Below are positions 32,445 to 41,184 of a DNA stretch of 64,000 nt, piece after piece (positions within the stretch are counted from its first letter, which is position 1; each line of letters begins with the position of its first letter). The notes under the pieces are model-generated. The model was not told the DNA's origin and made no database searches. It saw only the letters and a program-made list of their open reading frames with translations. The position numbers and the translations under genes are program-made. This DNA is from DATJFQ01 sp035495555. GTDB lineage: Bacteria > Acidobacteriota > Vicinamibacteria > Vicinamibacterales > 2-12-FULL-66-21. The DNA lies in assembly GCA_035495555.1 (NCBI GenBank), contig DATJFQ010000078.1, forward strand, positions 1-64,000, in the 5' to 3' direction.

Positions 32445-34822
32445 CAACGGACTCCCTCGTGAACCGCGCAGGCGAGACTCTGACGGTCGGCTGCCGCTGC
32501 GCCGTCGATCGTCACCTCGGTGCCGTCCACGACGCTCTGCCACACGCGATCGTTGCGGCGCACGCGAATGGCCGCGCGGCCGTTGGTCTGCGCGCGGATG
32601 GTGCCGTAGCGGATCCGCGGCCATTCCGGCTCCGCCGCCCCGCCGGCGGGCTGTCGCGGAGCCGCCGCCAGCGCGCTGATGTCGAGGCGCGGGCCGGACA
32701 CCTGCAGGCCTGTCGCGTCCCATCCGTCCGCGATCGACAGCGTCTCCAGCGCGATCGTCGCCTCTGACACGAAATCAGCATCCGTGGCGACGAGCGTCGC
32801 AAGTGCGAACGGGGCGATTCCCGCTTCGATCGCACGGACGAACGGTGCCCGCTCGATGCGCCCGTATTCGGGGGCGAAGATCGCGTCGGGTCCGTCGCTC
32901 ACGAGTTCGACGAGCGCCGCGGTCGAGATAATCGCCGCCTGGTCCCCCTGCGCGTGATCGAGCAGCACGGTGCGGCCGAAGAGTCGAGGCCGCCAGGACG
33001 GATGCAGGTGCCAGAACGATTCGGCCCTGTGCGGCGCGGTTCCAAGGAGCTGATCGACGATCAGCCACCCGACGCCGTCGATGCCGAAGACGGTTCGCGC
33101 GTGGCGCAGTGTGCCGTATCCGTCGTGGGCGCCCTGCGCGATGTCGAGGTGATCGTCGGCCTGCGTGAACAGAAACTTCGCATCGGTCGTCGCGCTCCAG
33201 TGAAACGGCCCGCGGACGGAGGCGTGCTCGCCATCGTCGACGAGCACCGTGTTGTGGAGGCGACCCGAGCGGAGGCGGTCGCGCAACGCGGCGTCCATCG
33301 TGTACGTGCCGGTGCCGGGATCGATGAGCAGCGGCCTGCCCGCAACCGTTGTCGTGATACCAAGGGCGTCGGCATGCGCGTGTCCGCCGTTCAGGAATCC
33401 GTGGCGGCCGGCATCGAAGATGGCCAGTGCGCCGCTCTGTCGCGATACGAAGTAGCCGCTGTCGGGCAGGCCGCGCGAGGTCCAGCGCTCGCGTGCGGAA
33501 AATGGTCGAGCGCTCGCGATATCGGGCCCGGCAACCCAGCAGGCCTCCTCGGTCGGCGGCGACACGGCAAGTCTGGGCTCCGACAACAGCGTTGCCGCGA
33601 TCGCGAGCGTCGTGCGGACATCCGCGGGTGACGTCCCGCACATCGAAAACACCTGTCCGCCATCGTCGTCACCGATCGTGGGCAGCCCGCCGCTGTCGTC
33701 CGCCAGTGTACGAAGCACGCGAGCCTGCCTGCGCGCGGCGTCCGCCAGTGCACCTGCCGCTTCGTCCTCGGCCCGCTGCGCGACGATGGTGGCGAGCAGG
33801 TAGAAGTCGGTGGAGTAGCGGTGATAGTGCGTCGACCGTTCTGCGTGGCCGCCGTCCGGCAGGATCTGGCGGTCGATTTCCGATAACAAGACGTCGCGCC
33901 CGAGCGCCGCCCGCGGGCGGCTGTCGCGAAGTTCCGGAAATGCGAGCGATACGACGTAGAGCGCGAGCGCTTCTCCCGTCAGATGCGTATTCGGGCTGAA
34001 ATAGCGCGACAGATTGTTCGCGATCTGTGCGAGTTGACGGTCGAGGGCGAGCAGCAGGTCAGTACGCCAGGACCGCTCACCGGCGGCCCTCTCGTCGAGC
34101 TCGGTAAACAATTCGAGCGACCACGTCCACGAGATCGCGCGAAACGCGAGTTCGAGCATGCTCGCCCAGTTCACTCCCGTCAGCGGCGGGTTTGCGTCGA
34201 GCCAGGAGTACAGCTGATCGACGAACGTGCGGCCGTAGTTCGTATCCCCAGCCAGCCAGAACGCGCGCCCGAGCGACAACCAGTGCTGGTGGCGATTCAG
34301 TTCCCAGGTGATCTTGTGATCGCCGTACTTCGGATCCAGGTAAGGCACATCTGCCCAGAACGCGCGGGGGCCTCTGCCGCCGTGGACGACGTCGAGGTGC
34401 CAGTCGGGCAACGGTCCGTACGGCAGGTCGCGATATCCGAGCAGATCGTAGTGCCCCTGGAGAATGCGATCCGCTCGCGCCGCCGCGTCCGGCGGCGACG
34501 CCGGAAACCGCGATCGGATTCCCGCAACGACGGTTTCCTTTTCGCGCGCGCGAACAGGCCACGGAGAGAGACGCGTGCGGAAATGGTGCGCGAGCGCGTT
34601 CTCGGCCCTGTTCCAGTCGCCTGACCGGATCGCCTGCGCGGCCTCGCGGCTCGCGGGAATTTCGGCGGAAAGCCGGTCGGCCAGCATTCGACGATCCCAC
34701 GACGGTTCGGCGAGCCGGTGCCTGAGTCGATCGCGCCAGATTCGCAGCGCGCACGCGGCGCGGAACCGCCGCTCGGCAGGCGTCATCGCGCGCACGCGCC
34801 GCACAGCCGCGGTGTTCGTCAT
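32444..34822 (-). CDS. Heparinase II/III-type polysaccharide lyase
   Basis: About 792 residues. An alpha/alpha-toroid N-terminal half (FWLAGDTNYGRTFVDQLYSW, WASMLELAFRAISWTWSLELF; residues about 180-280) is followed by a beta-sandwich half with FDAGRHGFLNGGHAHADAL and LLIDPGTGTYT (about 500-540), the family hallmark around the catalytic His/Tyr. These lyases cleave uronic-acid polymers by beta-elimination. No signal peptide is visible with the chosen ATG (34822), which overlaps the preceding stop (ATGA). In EPS loci such proteins may trim or release polymer, but a cytoplasmic location here is puzzling. Confidence 0.88.
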   Translation of the reverse strand: MTNTAAVRRVRAMTPAERRFRAACALRIWRDRLRHRLAEPSWDRRMLADRLSAEIPASREAAQAIRSGDWNRAENALAHHFRTRLSPWPVRAREKETVVAGIRSRFPASPPDAAARADRILQGHYDLLGYRDLPYGPLPDWHLDVVHGGRGPRAFWADVPYLDPKYGDHKITWELNRHQHWLSLGRAFWLAGDTNYGRTFVDQLYSWLDANPPLTGVNWASMLELAFRAISWTWSLELFTELDERAAGERSWRTDLLLALDRQLAQIANNLSRYFSPNTHLTGEALALYVVSLAFPELRDSRPRAALGRDVLLSEIDRQILPDGGHAERSTHYHRYSTDFYLLATIVAQRAEDEAAGALADAARRQARVLRTLADDSGGLPTIGDDDGGQVFSMCGTSPADVRTTLAIAATLLSEPRLAVSPPTEEACWVAGPDIASARPFSARERWTSRGLPDSGYFVSRQSGALAIFDAGRHGFLNGGHAHADALGITTTVAGRPLLIDPGTGTYTMDAALRDRLRSGRLHNTVLVDDGEHASVRGPFHWSATTDAKFLFTQADDHLDIAQGAHDGYGTLRHARTVFGIDGVGWLIVDQLLGTAPHRAESFWHLHPSWRPRLFGRTVLLDHAQGDQAAIISTAALVELVSDGPDAIFAPEYGRIERAPFVRAIEAGIAPFALATLVATDADFVSEATIALETLSIADGWDATGLQVSGPRLDISALAAAPRQPAGGAAEPEWPRIRYGTIRAQTNGRAAIRVRRNDRVWQSVVDGTEVTIDGAAAADRQSLACAVHEGVR

Positions 34823-36063
34823 GCTGTGGACGGCGCCGGCAAGGCGCGCGCTCGAAGAACGTCCTGATACAGCGCGAGCCACTGGGTCCGGACGGCGCTC
34901 CATTGATACCGCGAGCAGCTGTCGATGGCTGCACCGGTCAGCTCACTCGCGAGCGACGGATTGTCGATCAGCCGGAGCACGGCCTCGGCAGCCCGGTGAT
35001 GATCGTTTCGTGCGACCAGGAGTCCGTGGCGGCCGTTCGTCAGAATCGCGGGTACGCCCCCGGCATCCGTCGATACGACGGCGCAGCCGCTCGCAAACGC
35101 CTCGAGCACCGATGCCGGCATGTTGTCGATGTCGGGCGTCTGCAGGTAGATGTCGGCATCCGCGTAGAACCGCCAGATGTCACGCGGATCCACCCGTCCG
35201 GCAAACGTGACGTTGCGAAGCCCGAGTTGCGCGGTCAGCGTGCGAAGCGCGCGCTCCTGCGACCCAGACCCGACCAGCGTCAGCGAGGCGTCCGGATGCC
35301 GCGCCTGGACCAGGTGAAACGCCCTGAGCGTGCACTGGACGTTGTAAAGCGGCTCGAAATTCCTGGTCGAGAGAATCCGCGGCCGAAGCCCTTGCCGCGG
35401 CCGGAACCGGAACCGGTCGAGATCGACGATGTTCGGAATGATTTCGGAGGTGATTGCAAACCCCGCGAAGACGTCACGGAGGAAGACCGAGGGCACGATG
35501 TTGCGCTCGACGGACCGCAGCGTTGCCCGCGCGATGGCCGACCGGCGAAGGTGGTCGGGCGCCTCGCCGCTCCGATAGTTCATGACGACCGGCTTTCCGA
35601 GCAGCCGGGCGACGACAACGGCGGGCAGCGGCGCAAGCAGAAACGAAAAATACGAAGCCGAGAAGACGTGCACCAGGTCTGCCTTCCGCAGCTCACGAAG
35701 GAGCAGGGGATAGTAGGTGAGCTGCGTAACGATAGTGCGGAGATACCTGATCCGGACGAGCTGCTTGAGCATGCCGGGTGGAACAGGGTTCACGGGCACC
35801 AGCCATGCCTCGACATCCGTGTCGTCGCGCCACCGGTCGAGCAGCCGCTGTGCCTGGACGGCTTGACCGCCGAGAATACCCATCGAGGGCGCGACGATAG
35901 CGACTCTGATTCTTTTGTCGTGGAGCTGACGCATCAACTGCCGAGCACGAGTGCAATCCATGCGCCCGAACCAATTTCGAATTCCTCGCCACAGATTCGC
36001 AACGAGCCGGTGGACTGTCGGTGATTGCTGCACGTCCGGTTCCGAGCAGACAAGCTCGAGCAT
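34819..36063 (-). CDS. GT4-type glycosyltransferase, first gene of the operon
   Basis: A GT-B glycosyltransferase. The catalytic body begins at RIRVAIVAPSMGILGGQAVQ and ends with the donor site PDIDNMPASVLEAFASGCAVVSTDAGG. The start is uncertain: ATG 36063 (used), TTG 36117 with AAAGGA upstream, or ATG 35934 just before the core; the first 45 residues are not typical of the family. It leads an eight-gene minus-strand operon ending with the AlgD-like gene. It probably adds an early or branch sugar; the specific donor is not readable. Confidence 0.82.
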   Translation of the reverse strand: MLELVCSEPDVQQSPTVHRLVANLWRGIRNWFGRMDCTRARQLMRQLHDKRIRVAIVAPSMGILGGQAVQAQRLLDRWRDDTDVEAWLVPVNPVPPGMLKQLVRIRYLRTIVTQLTYYPLLLRELRKADLVHVFSASYFSFLLAPLPAVVVARLLGKPVVMNYRSGEAPDHLRRSAIARATLRSVERNIVPSVFLRDVFAGFAITSEIIPNIVDLDRFRFRPRQGLRPRILSTRNFEPLYNVQCTLRAFHLVQARHPDASLTLVGSGSQERALRTLTAQLGLRNVTFAGRVDPRDIWRFYADADIYLQTPDIDNMPASVLEAFASGCAVVSTDAGGVPAILTNGRHGLLVARNDHHRAAEAVLRLIDNPSLASELTGAAIDSCSRYQWSAVRTQWLALYQDVLRARALPAPSTA

Positions 36064-36117
36064 TCGAGTTTCTAATTTGTCCTGAAACGTAACTGATCCA
36101 TATCGCTGACATGCCAA

Positions 36118-36433
36118 ATATCCTTTGATTTTTCAGCTCTCGATGTAATTTGTACAAACGGCTGAGTTGTGCGCCGGATCCGTTGATGAGTCCTATTTTG
36201 GTGCGCTGATCTGTAAATTCCTGTAAAAACAGCCGTTTCCGAGGTTGGTCACACCTTTGCCTGACGAGGGGCGTCGGCGCCACGTACGCCGGCACCTCAC
36301 AATCAACTCGTCACGCCTCGTTTTTCCCGAATGCCTCGGCGCGTTCGAAACCGGAGCGTGCGCCTGTCGAGCAGACGACGCGCCATAGGCGGCGTCTGCG
36401 CCTGCTCGGCAGCTCTACCGGGACGGAGAGTAG
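36118..36433. promoter_or_regulatory. Divergent control region between the two EPS gene sets
   Basis: This gap is markedly more AT-rich than its surroundings at 36110-36240, as expected for promoters. It contains a 9-bp inverted repeat, AAACGGCTG (36156-36164) and CAGCCGTTT (36230-36238), that could bind a dimeric regulator or define a looped operator. No convincing sigma-70 promoter for the minus-strand operon could be fixed by eye. A sigma-54-like site for the plus-strand gene lies at 36246-36260. Confidence 0.5.
36246..36260 (+). promoter_or_regulatory. Sigma-54-like -24/-12 site before the first DNRLRE-EEP gene
   Basis: TGGTCA-N5-TTGC: the invariant GG (36247-36248) and GC (36259-36260) are 12 bp apart, though the inner -24 bases differ from TGGCAC. 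It is about 175 bp before the start at 36434, a long leader. Confidence 0.35.
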
Positions 36434-37912
36434 ATGATTTTTCCGAGCCTCCGACGGGTCGCCTTTGCTGGCAGCCTCGTATTCACCGCCAGCGCCATAT
36501 CCGCAGCTGCCCAGACGCTGGTCCTCAACGACGCCAACGCCACCACGCTTCGCGGCGGGAGTTACGCGGCCACGAACTTCGGCTCCAGTGACGTCCTCGA
36601 AACGCGGGCGAGCAGTGATCCCACCTACGTCCGGCGCGCCCTCTTCAAGTTCGATACGGACAACACCATCGCCCAGGGAACACCAATCTCGAAGGCGATT
36701 CTGACCGTCACGGTCGCCAGCGGCAGCAACGACGAGACGCGAACGATCTCCGCGTTCCAGGAGCGTTCGTCCTACGACGAGTATTCGGCGACCTGGACGT
36801 ATCGCAACGGCAGCACTCCCTGGGGGACCGCGGGCGGAGATCTGGGCGCGCGGTACGCGACGGCCTCTGTCCCCGGCGCCGGCGGTACAAAAGTCAGCTT
36901 CGACGTAACGGCCCTGGTCAACGCCATCGTCCGCGGCGACTTCGGCGACTCTCGATACACCCGCATCGTCCTGATCGACGAGGGTGGATCAGACCGGCTG
37001 TCGTACAAGCAGTACTACTCGGACGAGGCCTCCGACAGCTCCGCGCGCCCGACGCTGACGATCACCATGGGCTCGTCATCGTCGACGACGACCAGCAGCG
37101 GATCGACGTCGCCAACGCCAACGCCAACCACCAGCGGAGGTTCAACGAGCACCTCCGGCGTGAAGCTGCGCCTGCTGCAGTGGAACACCCACCACGGCGG
37201 CTACGGCACGGACGGCGTTTACGATCCGAATCGTCTCGCGACGTGGGCCGCAAGCTTTCAGCCCGACATCGTGATGTTCAACGAGATCGAGAAGTACACG
37301 GGATGGGGCAATCAGGACCAGCCTGAGGTGTACAAGAACCTCCTGCAGCAGAAGACCGGGAAGACCTGGTACTACATCTTCGCGCAGGAGTTCGGGCAGT
37401 GGAGCTCGAACGGCAAAGGCAACCTGATTCTCTCCACGTATCCGCTCACCTGGGTGGGCCGCTACGAGCTGGTGCACAACTACGACCGCAGCATTGCTGC
37501 CGCGATGGTCACGGTCAACGGCCGCAACATCACCCTGATCCTGACCCACCTCGATCCGTACGACCAGACGCTCCGCCTCACGCAGGCCACCGAAGTGACC
37601 GGCTGGGCGGCGGGTCAGCCGCAGAACCGGATCATCACGGGCGACATGAATGCCTGGCCCGACCAGACGTCCATCGCCCAGTACGACAGCCTGTACAACG
37701 ATTCGTGGGCTGTCGCCGCCGCCAACGGGACCGCCTATGCGTTCTCGGGCAACAACGGCGAAACGAAGAGCGGGCGGATCGACTACATCTTCTATTCGAA
37801 GAGTGCGTCGAACCTGTCCGTGCTCTCGTCGCAGGTGTACGACACGCGCGACTCGAACGGCGTGATGCCGTCCGACCATCGCCCGGTCCTCACGACGTTC
37901 ATCGTCAAGTAG
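36434..37912 (+). CDS. Secreted DNRLRE - endonuclease/exonuclease/phosphatase protein (paralogue 1)
   Basis: 492 residues: signal peptide (1-26), a DNRLRE/CBM96-like beta-sandwich (about 28-212; LRGGSYAATNFGS, VRRALFKFDT, VSFDVTALVNAIV), a Ser/Thr/Pro linker (213-246) and a C-terminal EEP hydrolase domain. The EEP residues are complete: Asn in LLQWNTHHGG, Glu in FNEIEKY, TGDMNAWPD, DYIFYSK and SDHRPVL. EEP enzymes are metal-dependent DNases, phosphodiesterases or sphingomyelinases. The DNRLRE part is typically an adhesive or carbohydrate-associated module of surface proteins. It stands between two EPS operons on the opposite strand, suggesting action on the matrix, e.g. extracellular DNA. GAGAGTAG stands before the ATG. 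Confidence 0.85.
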   Translation: MIFPSLRRVAFAGSLVFTASAISAAAQTLVLNDANATTLRGGSYAATNFGSSDVLETRASSDPTYVRRALFKFDTDNTIAQGTPISKAILTVTVASGSNDETRTISAFQERSSYDEYSATWTYRNGSTPWGTAGGDLGARYATASVPGAGGTKVSFDVTALVNAIVRGDFGDSRYTRIVLIDEGGSDRLSYKQYYSDEASDSSARPTLTITMGSSSSTTTSSGSTSPTPTPTTSGGSTSTSGVKLRLLQWNTHHGGYGTDGVYDPNRLATWAASFQPDIVMFNEIEKYTGWGNQDQPEVYKNLLQQKTGKTWYYIFAQEFGQWSSNGKGNLILSTYPLTWVGRYELVHNYDRSIAAAMVTVNGRNITLILTHLDPYDQTLRLTQATEVTGWAAGQPQNRIITGDMNAWPDQTSIAQYDSLYNDSWAVAAANGTAYAFSGNNGETKSGRIDYIFYSKSASNLSVLSSQVYDTRDSNGVMPSDHRPVLTTFIVK

Positions 37913-37974
37913 AACATCGCTCCATCATCGTTCTTCATACACGCGCACATCATCGCCTGCCTCGTGACGCAGCC

Positions 37975-38003
37975 GGTCGAAGGGCCGTCGGGTCCCTTCG
38001 ACC
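37975..38003 (+). other. 10-bp perfect hairpin between the paralogues
   Basis: GGTCGAAGGG pairs with CCCTTCGACC around a nine-base loop. It lies 62 bases after the first gene's stop and 34 before the second gene's start. No T-run follows; it may moderate read-through or stabilise the mRNA. Confidence 0.5.
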
Positions 38004-38036
38004 AGCCTGCCGCAGGAGGCACGCCAGGGAGGTTAC

Positions 38037-40124
38037 ATGCGCATTGCCGCACTTGGTGCTGCAGCCCTGCTGACCGCCGTACCGGCCGTCAGCGCCCAGA
38101 CGACGCTCCGTTCCGCCAAGGATTCGACGATTCGCGGCGGCAGCTACGCCTACACCAATTTCGGCAGCGAGCCGATACTCGAAACCAGGCAAAGCGACGA
38201 TCAAACCTACGTGCGGCGCGCAGCCGTCATGTTCGATACCGACGCCTCGTTCCCGGCATCGACCAGCATCGGTTCCGCGCAACTCGTGCTCACGGTCAAG
38301 GGGGGCAACGACGAAGCGCGAACGCTGACCGCGTGCGCCATGCCGATTTCGTTCGACGAGGACGCGGTGACATGGGTTCAGCGGAACAGTTCGGCCTACT
38401 GGTCGACTGCCGGTGGCGATATCGTCTCCAGCGACTGCTCGTACGCGACGGTGACCGCCAGCTCGGGATCACGCGTCACCTTCGATGTCACCACGCAGGT
38501 GCAGAAGGCCGTCGCGGGCACGTATGGTACCCGCTATGCGCGCTTTCTCGTCGCGGACTACGGCGGCTCCAGCCGCGATTCGTACAAGCAGTACTACTCG
38601 AACAATGCGTCGGACAGCTCGGTGCAGCCGGCGTTGATCGTATCCACGGGTAGCTCGAGCTCGACATCATCATCCTCGTCTTCGTCGTCAACATCGTCTT
38701 CCTCGTCGGCGTCGAACATCGTGCTCTGGGCCGGTGACGGGCGGGTCGCAGGGTCTTCGTGGCAGCTGGTCGCGGACTCGAGTGCGGCCGGCGGATCAAA
38801 GCTCTGGAATCCGGATCGCGGAACCGGCAAGCTGTCGTATCCCTCGTCGTCCCCCTCGAGCTACGTCGACTTCACGTTCACGCCTGTCGCAGGGGTGCCG
38901 TATCGCCTCTGGATTCGCGCGAAGGCGGACGGCAACGATTACACGAACGACTCGTTCTTCGTGCAGTTCTCGGCGTCGGTGACGTCGGGCGGCAGCGCGC
39001 AGTACCGCATCGGAACGACGAGCGGCGAGGTGTATTCGCTGGAGAGCTGCAGCGGTGTCGGCGAAAGCGAGTGGGGCTGGGAGGACACGGAGTACTGCGG
39101 AGACGCAGCACCGATTTACTTCTCGTCGAGCAGCGCGCAGACGCTGCGCATCCAGCAGCGGGAAGACGGCATCTCGGTCGATCAAATCGTGCTCTCGCCG
39201 TCCACCTACCTCACCTCGCCGCCAGGGTCGCAGCAGAACGACACGAGAATCCTCTCGCGCACCAGTACGAGTTCGCTGACGCAGCCGACGGCGCCGGCAC
39301 CCGTGTCGAGCACGTCCAGCTCGAGCAGTTCGACCTCGAGCAGTTCGAGCACCACCACGACGACCTCGGGCACCACGCTGCGCGTCCTGCAGTGGAACAT
39401 CCACCACGGAGGATATGGGACCGACGGGGTGTACGACCCGAACCGCGTCGCAACGTGGATGGCATCGTTCCACCCGGACGTCGTTCTCGTCAACGAAATC
39501 GAGAAGTACACCTCGTGGGGCAATCAGGATCAGCCGGAGGTGTACAAGAATCTGCTGCAGCAGAAGACCGGGAAGACCTGGTACTACATCTTTGCGCAGG
39601 AATTCGGCCAGTGGTCGTCGAACGGGAAGGGCAATGCGATCTTCTCGACGGTTCCCTTCAACTACACGGATCGGTACGAGCTCGTGCACAACTACGATCG
39701 CAGCATCGCCGAAGGATCCATTACGTGGAACGGACGGACGATCACGCTGATCTCGACTCACCTGGATCCGTATGATCAGTCGCTCAGGCTGACGCAGGCG
39801 ACAGAGGTCACGTCGTGGGCGTCGAAAGAGCCGGAGAACCGGATCATCACCGGGGACATGAACGCCTGGCCGGACCAGTCATCGATCGCGCAGTACGACA
39901 ACTACTACTACGACTCCTGGGCCGTCGCAGCCGCCAACGGCACGGCCTACGCGTTTTCGGGCAACAGCGGCGAGACGAAGAACGGCCGGATCGACTACAT
40001 CTTCTACTCGAGGAACAACAGCAATCTGAGCGTGAAATCGTCACAGGTGTACGACACGCGTGATTCGAACGGCGTGATGCCGTCAGATCATCGCCCGGTG
40101 CTGACGACGTTTTACGTCAGGTAG
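38037..40124 (+). CDS. Secreted DNRLRE - jelly-roll - EEP protein (paralogue 2)
   Basis: 695 residues: signal peptide (1-20), DNRLRE-like domain (about 21-200; TIRGGSYAYTNFGSEP), poly-Ser linker (205-226), an added beta-rich domain (about 228-392; VDFTFTPVAGVPYRLWIRAK) resembling a carbohydrate-binding jelly roll, a second Ser-rich linker (about 420-440), and the EEP domain with LQWNIHHGG, VNEIEKYT, TGDMNAWPD, DYIFYSR and SDHRPVL intact. The EEP half is very close to paralogue 1, also at DNA level. GGGAGG precedes the ATG. It is likely exported to the surface or medium and tethered to polysaccharide. Its stop is one base from the convergent glycosyltransferase stop. Confidence 0.85.
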   Translation: MRIAALGAAALLTAVPAVSAQTTLRSAKDSTIRGGSYAYTNFGSEPILETRQSDDQTYVRRAAVMFDTDASFPASTSIGSAQLVLTVKGGNDEARTLTACAMPISFDEDAVTWVQRNSSAYWSTAGGDIVSSDCSYATVTASSGSRVTFDVTTQVQKAVAGTYGTRYARFLVADYGGSSRDSYKQYYSNNASDSSVQPALIVSTGSSSSTSSSSSSSSTSSSSSASNIVLWAGDGRVAGSSWQLVADSSAAGGSKLWNPDRGTGKLSYPSSSPSSYVDFTFTPVAGVPYRLWIRAKADGNDYTNDSFFVQFSASVTSGGSAQYRIGTTSGEVYSLESCSGVGESEWGWEDTEYCGDAAPIYFSSSSAQTLRIQQREDGISVDQIVLSPSTYLTSPPGSQQNDTRILSRTSTSSLTQPTAPAPVSSTSSSSSSTSSSSSTTTTTSGTTLRVLQWNIHHGGYGTDGVYDPNRVATWMASFHPDVVLVNEIEKYTSWGNQDQPEVYKNLLQQKTGKTWYYIFAQEFGQWSSNGKGNAIFSTVPFNYTDRYELVHNYDRSIAEGSITWNGRTITLISTHLDPYDQSLRLTQATEVTSWASKEPENRIITGDMNAWPDQSSIAQYDNYYYDSWAVAAANGTAYAFSGNSGETKNGRIDYIFYSRNNSNLSVKSSQVYDTRDSNGVMPSDHRPVLTTFYVR

Positions 40125-40125
40125 A

Positions 40126-41175
40126 TCAACTCTCGATCCCGGACTTCCAACTCTCCTGAAATCGCTCTGCAGGGGAGCTGGGGGTCTGGAGTCGGGATTG
40201 CGACGACCGTCGCCGCGCCCAGAAATAGCCCGCGAAATACATGAGCATCATCTGGCGCCGGAACGCTTCGGCGGGCCGGCGCCTGACCACCGCTCGGACC
40301 CATCCCGCGAGATCGCGCAGCGCTGATCCATACATGTAACGCGGCACGCCGAGCACGTGCGGCGTCTGCGTGAGGTCGATTCCCATGTCCGTCCGCGGCT
40401 GGAGATGCTCGAGCGCGGAACGGGAGACTCCCTTTCCGAACCACCAGCGCCTGAAATAGCGCTTCGTCAACCGCGCCGCCGGGATGTGGTGATGGACTTC
40501 CATCGCCGGAACGTAAACTCCGCGAAAGCCCGCCGCCCGCGCGCGTATCAGGAACTCCGGGACCTCCTGACCAAGCACCAGCCGCCCCTCGCCGGTGCGT
40601 CCGAGATCCGGACGAAACGCCCCCACGCGATCGAAGACCACGCGGTGCACGGCCATGTTCGCGCCCAAAGGCACCTTCCGCCTCTCCTCGTAGACGAACC
40701 GCTCGGCGCCATGGTCCTGAATCGCAATCGTGCCCCACAGATCGCCGCGATCGAGGTCGAGCCATGCCGGCGGCGGCACCTCCCATCGCGGGCGAACGGG
40801 CCCTCCCGCGAAGCGGATTGACGGGTCGGCGGGCGAGAGGAGCGCGCCGCATGCCCCGTTCAGCCACCCATCCGCCACGCGCACGTCATCGTCGGTGAAC
40901 GTGAGTACGTCGGCACCGGCTGCGGCGATCCCGGTGTTGAGAGCGCTCGATCGCCCCTGCCGCGCTTCGAATACGTACCGGAGCGGAACAGGAAAGTCGG
41001 CGGCGTGGCGGTCGACGACCGCGCGGGTGTCGTCCGTCGAATTGTTGTCGATGACGATGCACTCCCAGCTGAACCCTGGCCGCAGCCGCGCGATCGAGGC
41101 GAGCGTGTCGTCCAGCATCGCGGCACGGTTGAAGGTCGCGATGAGGATGCTCGCCGCCGGTTTACTGGTTTCCAT
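40126..41175 (-). CDS. GT2-type glycosyltransferase (last gene of the EPS operon)
   Basis: 349 residues with a GT-A domain: ASILIATFNRAAMLDDTLAS at the N-terminus, the donor Asp in VIDNNSTDDT, DVLTFTDDDVRV (DxD-like metal site) and the acceptor region GQEVPEFLIRARAAGFRGVYVP. A basic C-terminal region (RRYFRRWWFGKG-like) probably contacts the membrane. It is clearly paralogous to the gene at 42339-43334. The last 25 residues (SRLQTPSSPAERF) look repeat-derived. It lies nine bases after the upstream CDP-glycerol-type gene. Adds a sugar to the polymer unit; donor unknown. Confidence 0.87.
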   Translation of the reverse strand: METSKPAASILIATFNRAAMLDDTLASIARLRPGFSWECIVIDNNSTDDTRAVVDRHAADFPVPLRYVFEARQGRSSALNTGIAAAGADVLTFTDDDVRVADGWLNGACGALLSPADPSIRFAGGPVRPRWEVPPPAWLDLDRGDLWGTIAIQDHGAERFVYEERRKVPLGANMAVHRVVFDRVGAFRPDLGRTGEGRLVLGQEVPEFLIRARAAGFRGVYVPAMEVHHHIPAARLTKRYFRRWWFGKGVSRSALEHLQPRTDMGIDLTQTPHVLGVPRYMYGSALRDLAGWVRAVVRRRPAEAFRRQMMLMYFAGYFWARRRSSQSRLQTPSSPAERFQESWKSGIES

Positions 41176-41184
41176 CGGCAGTAC

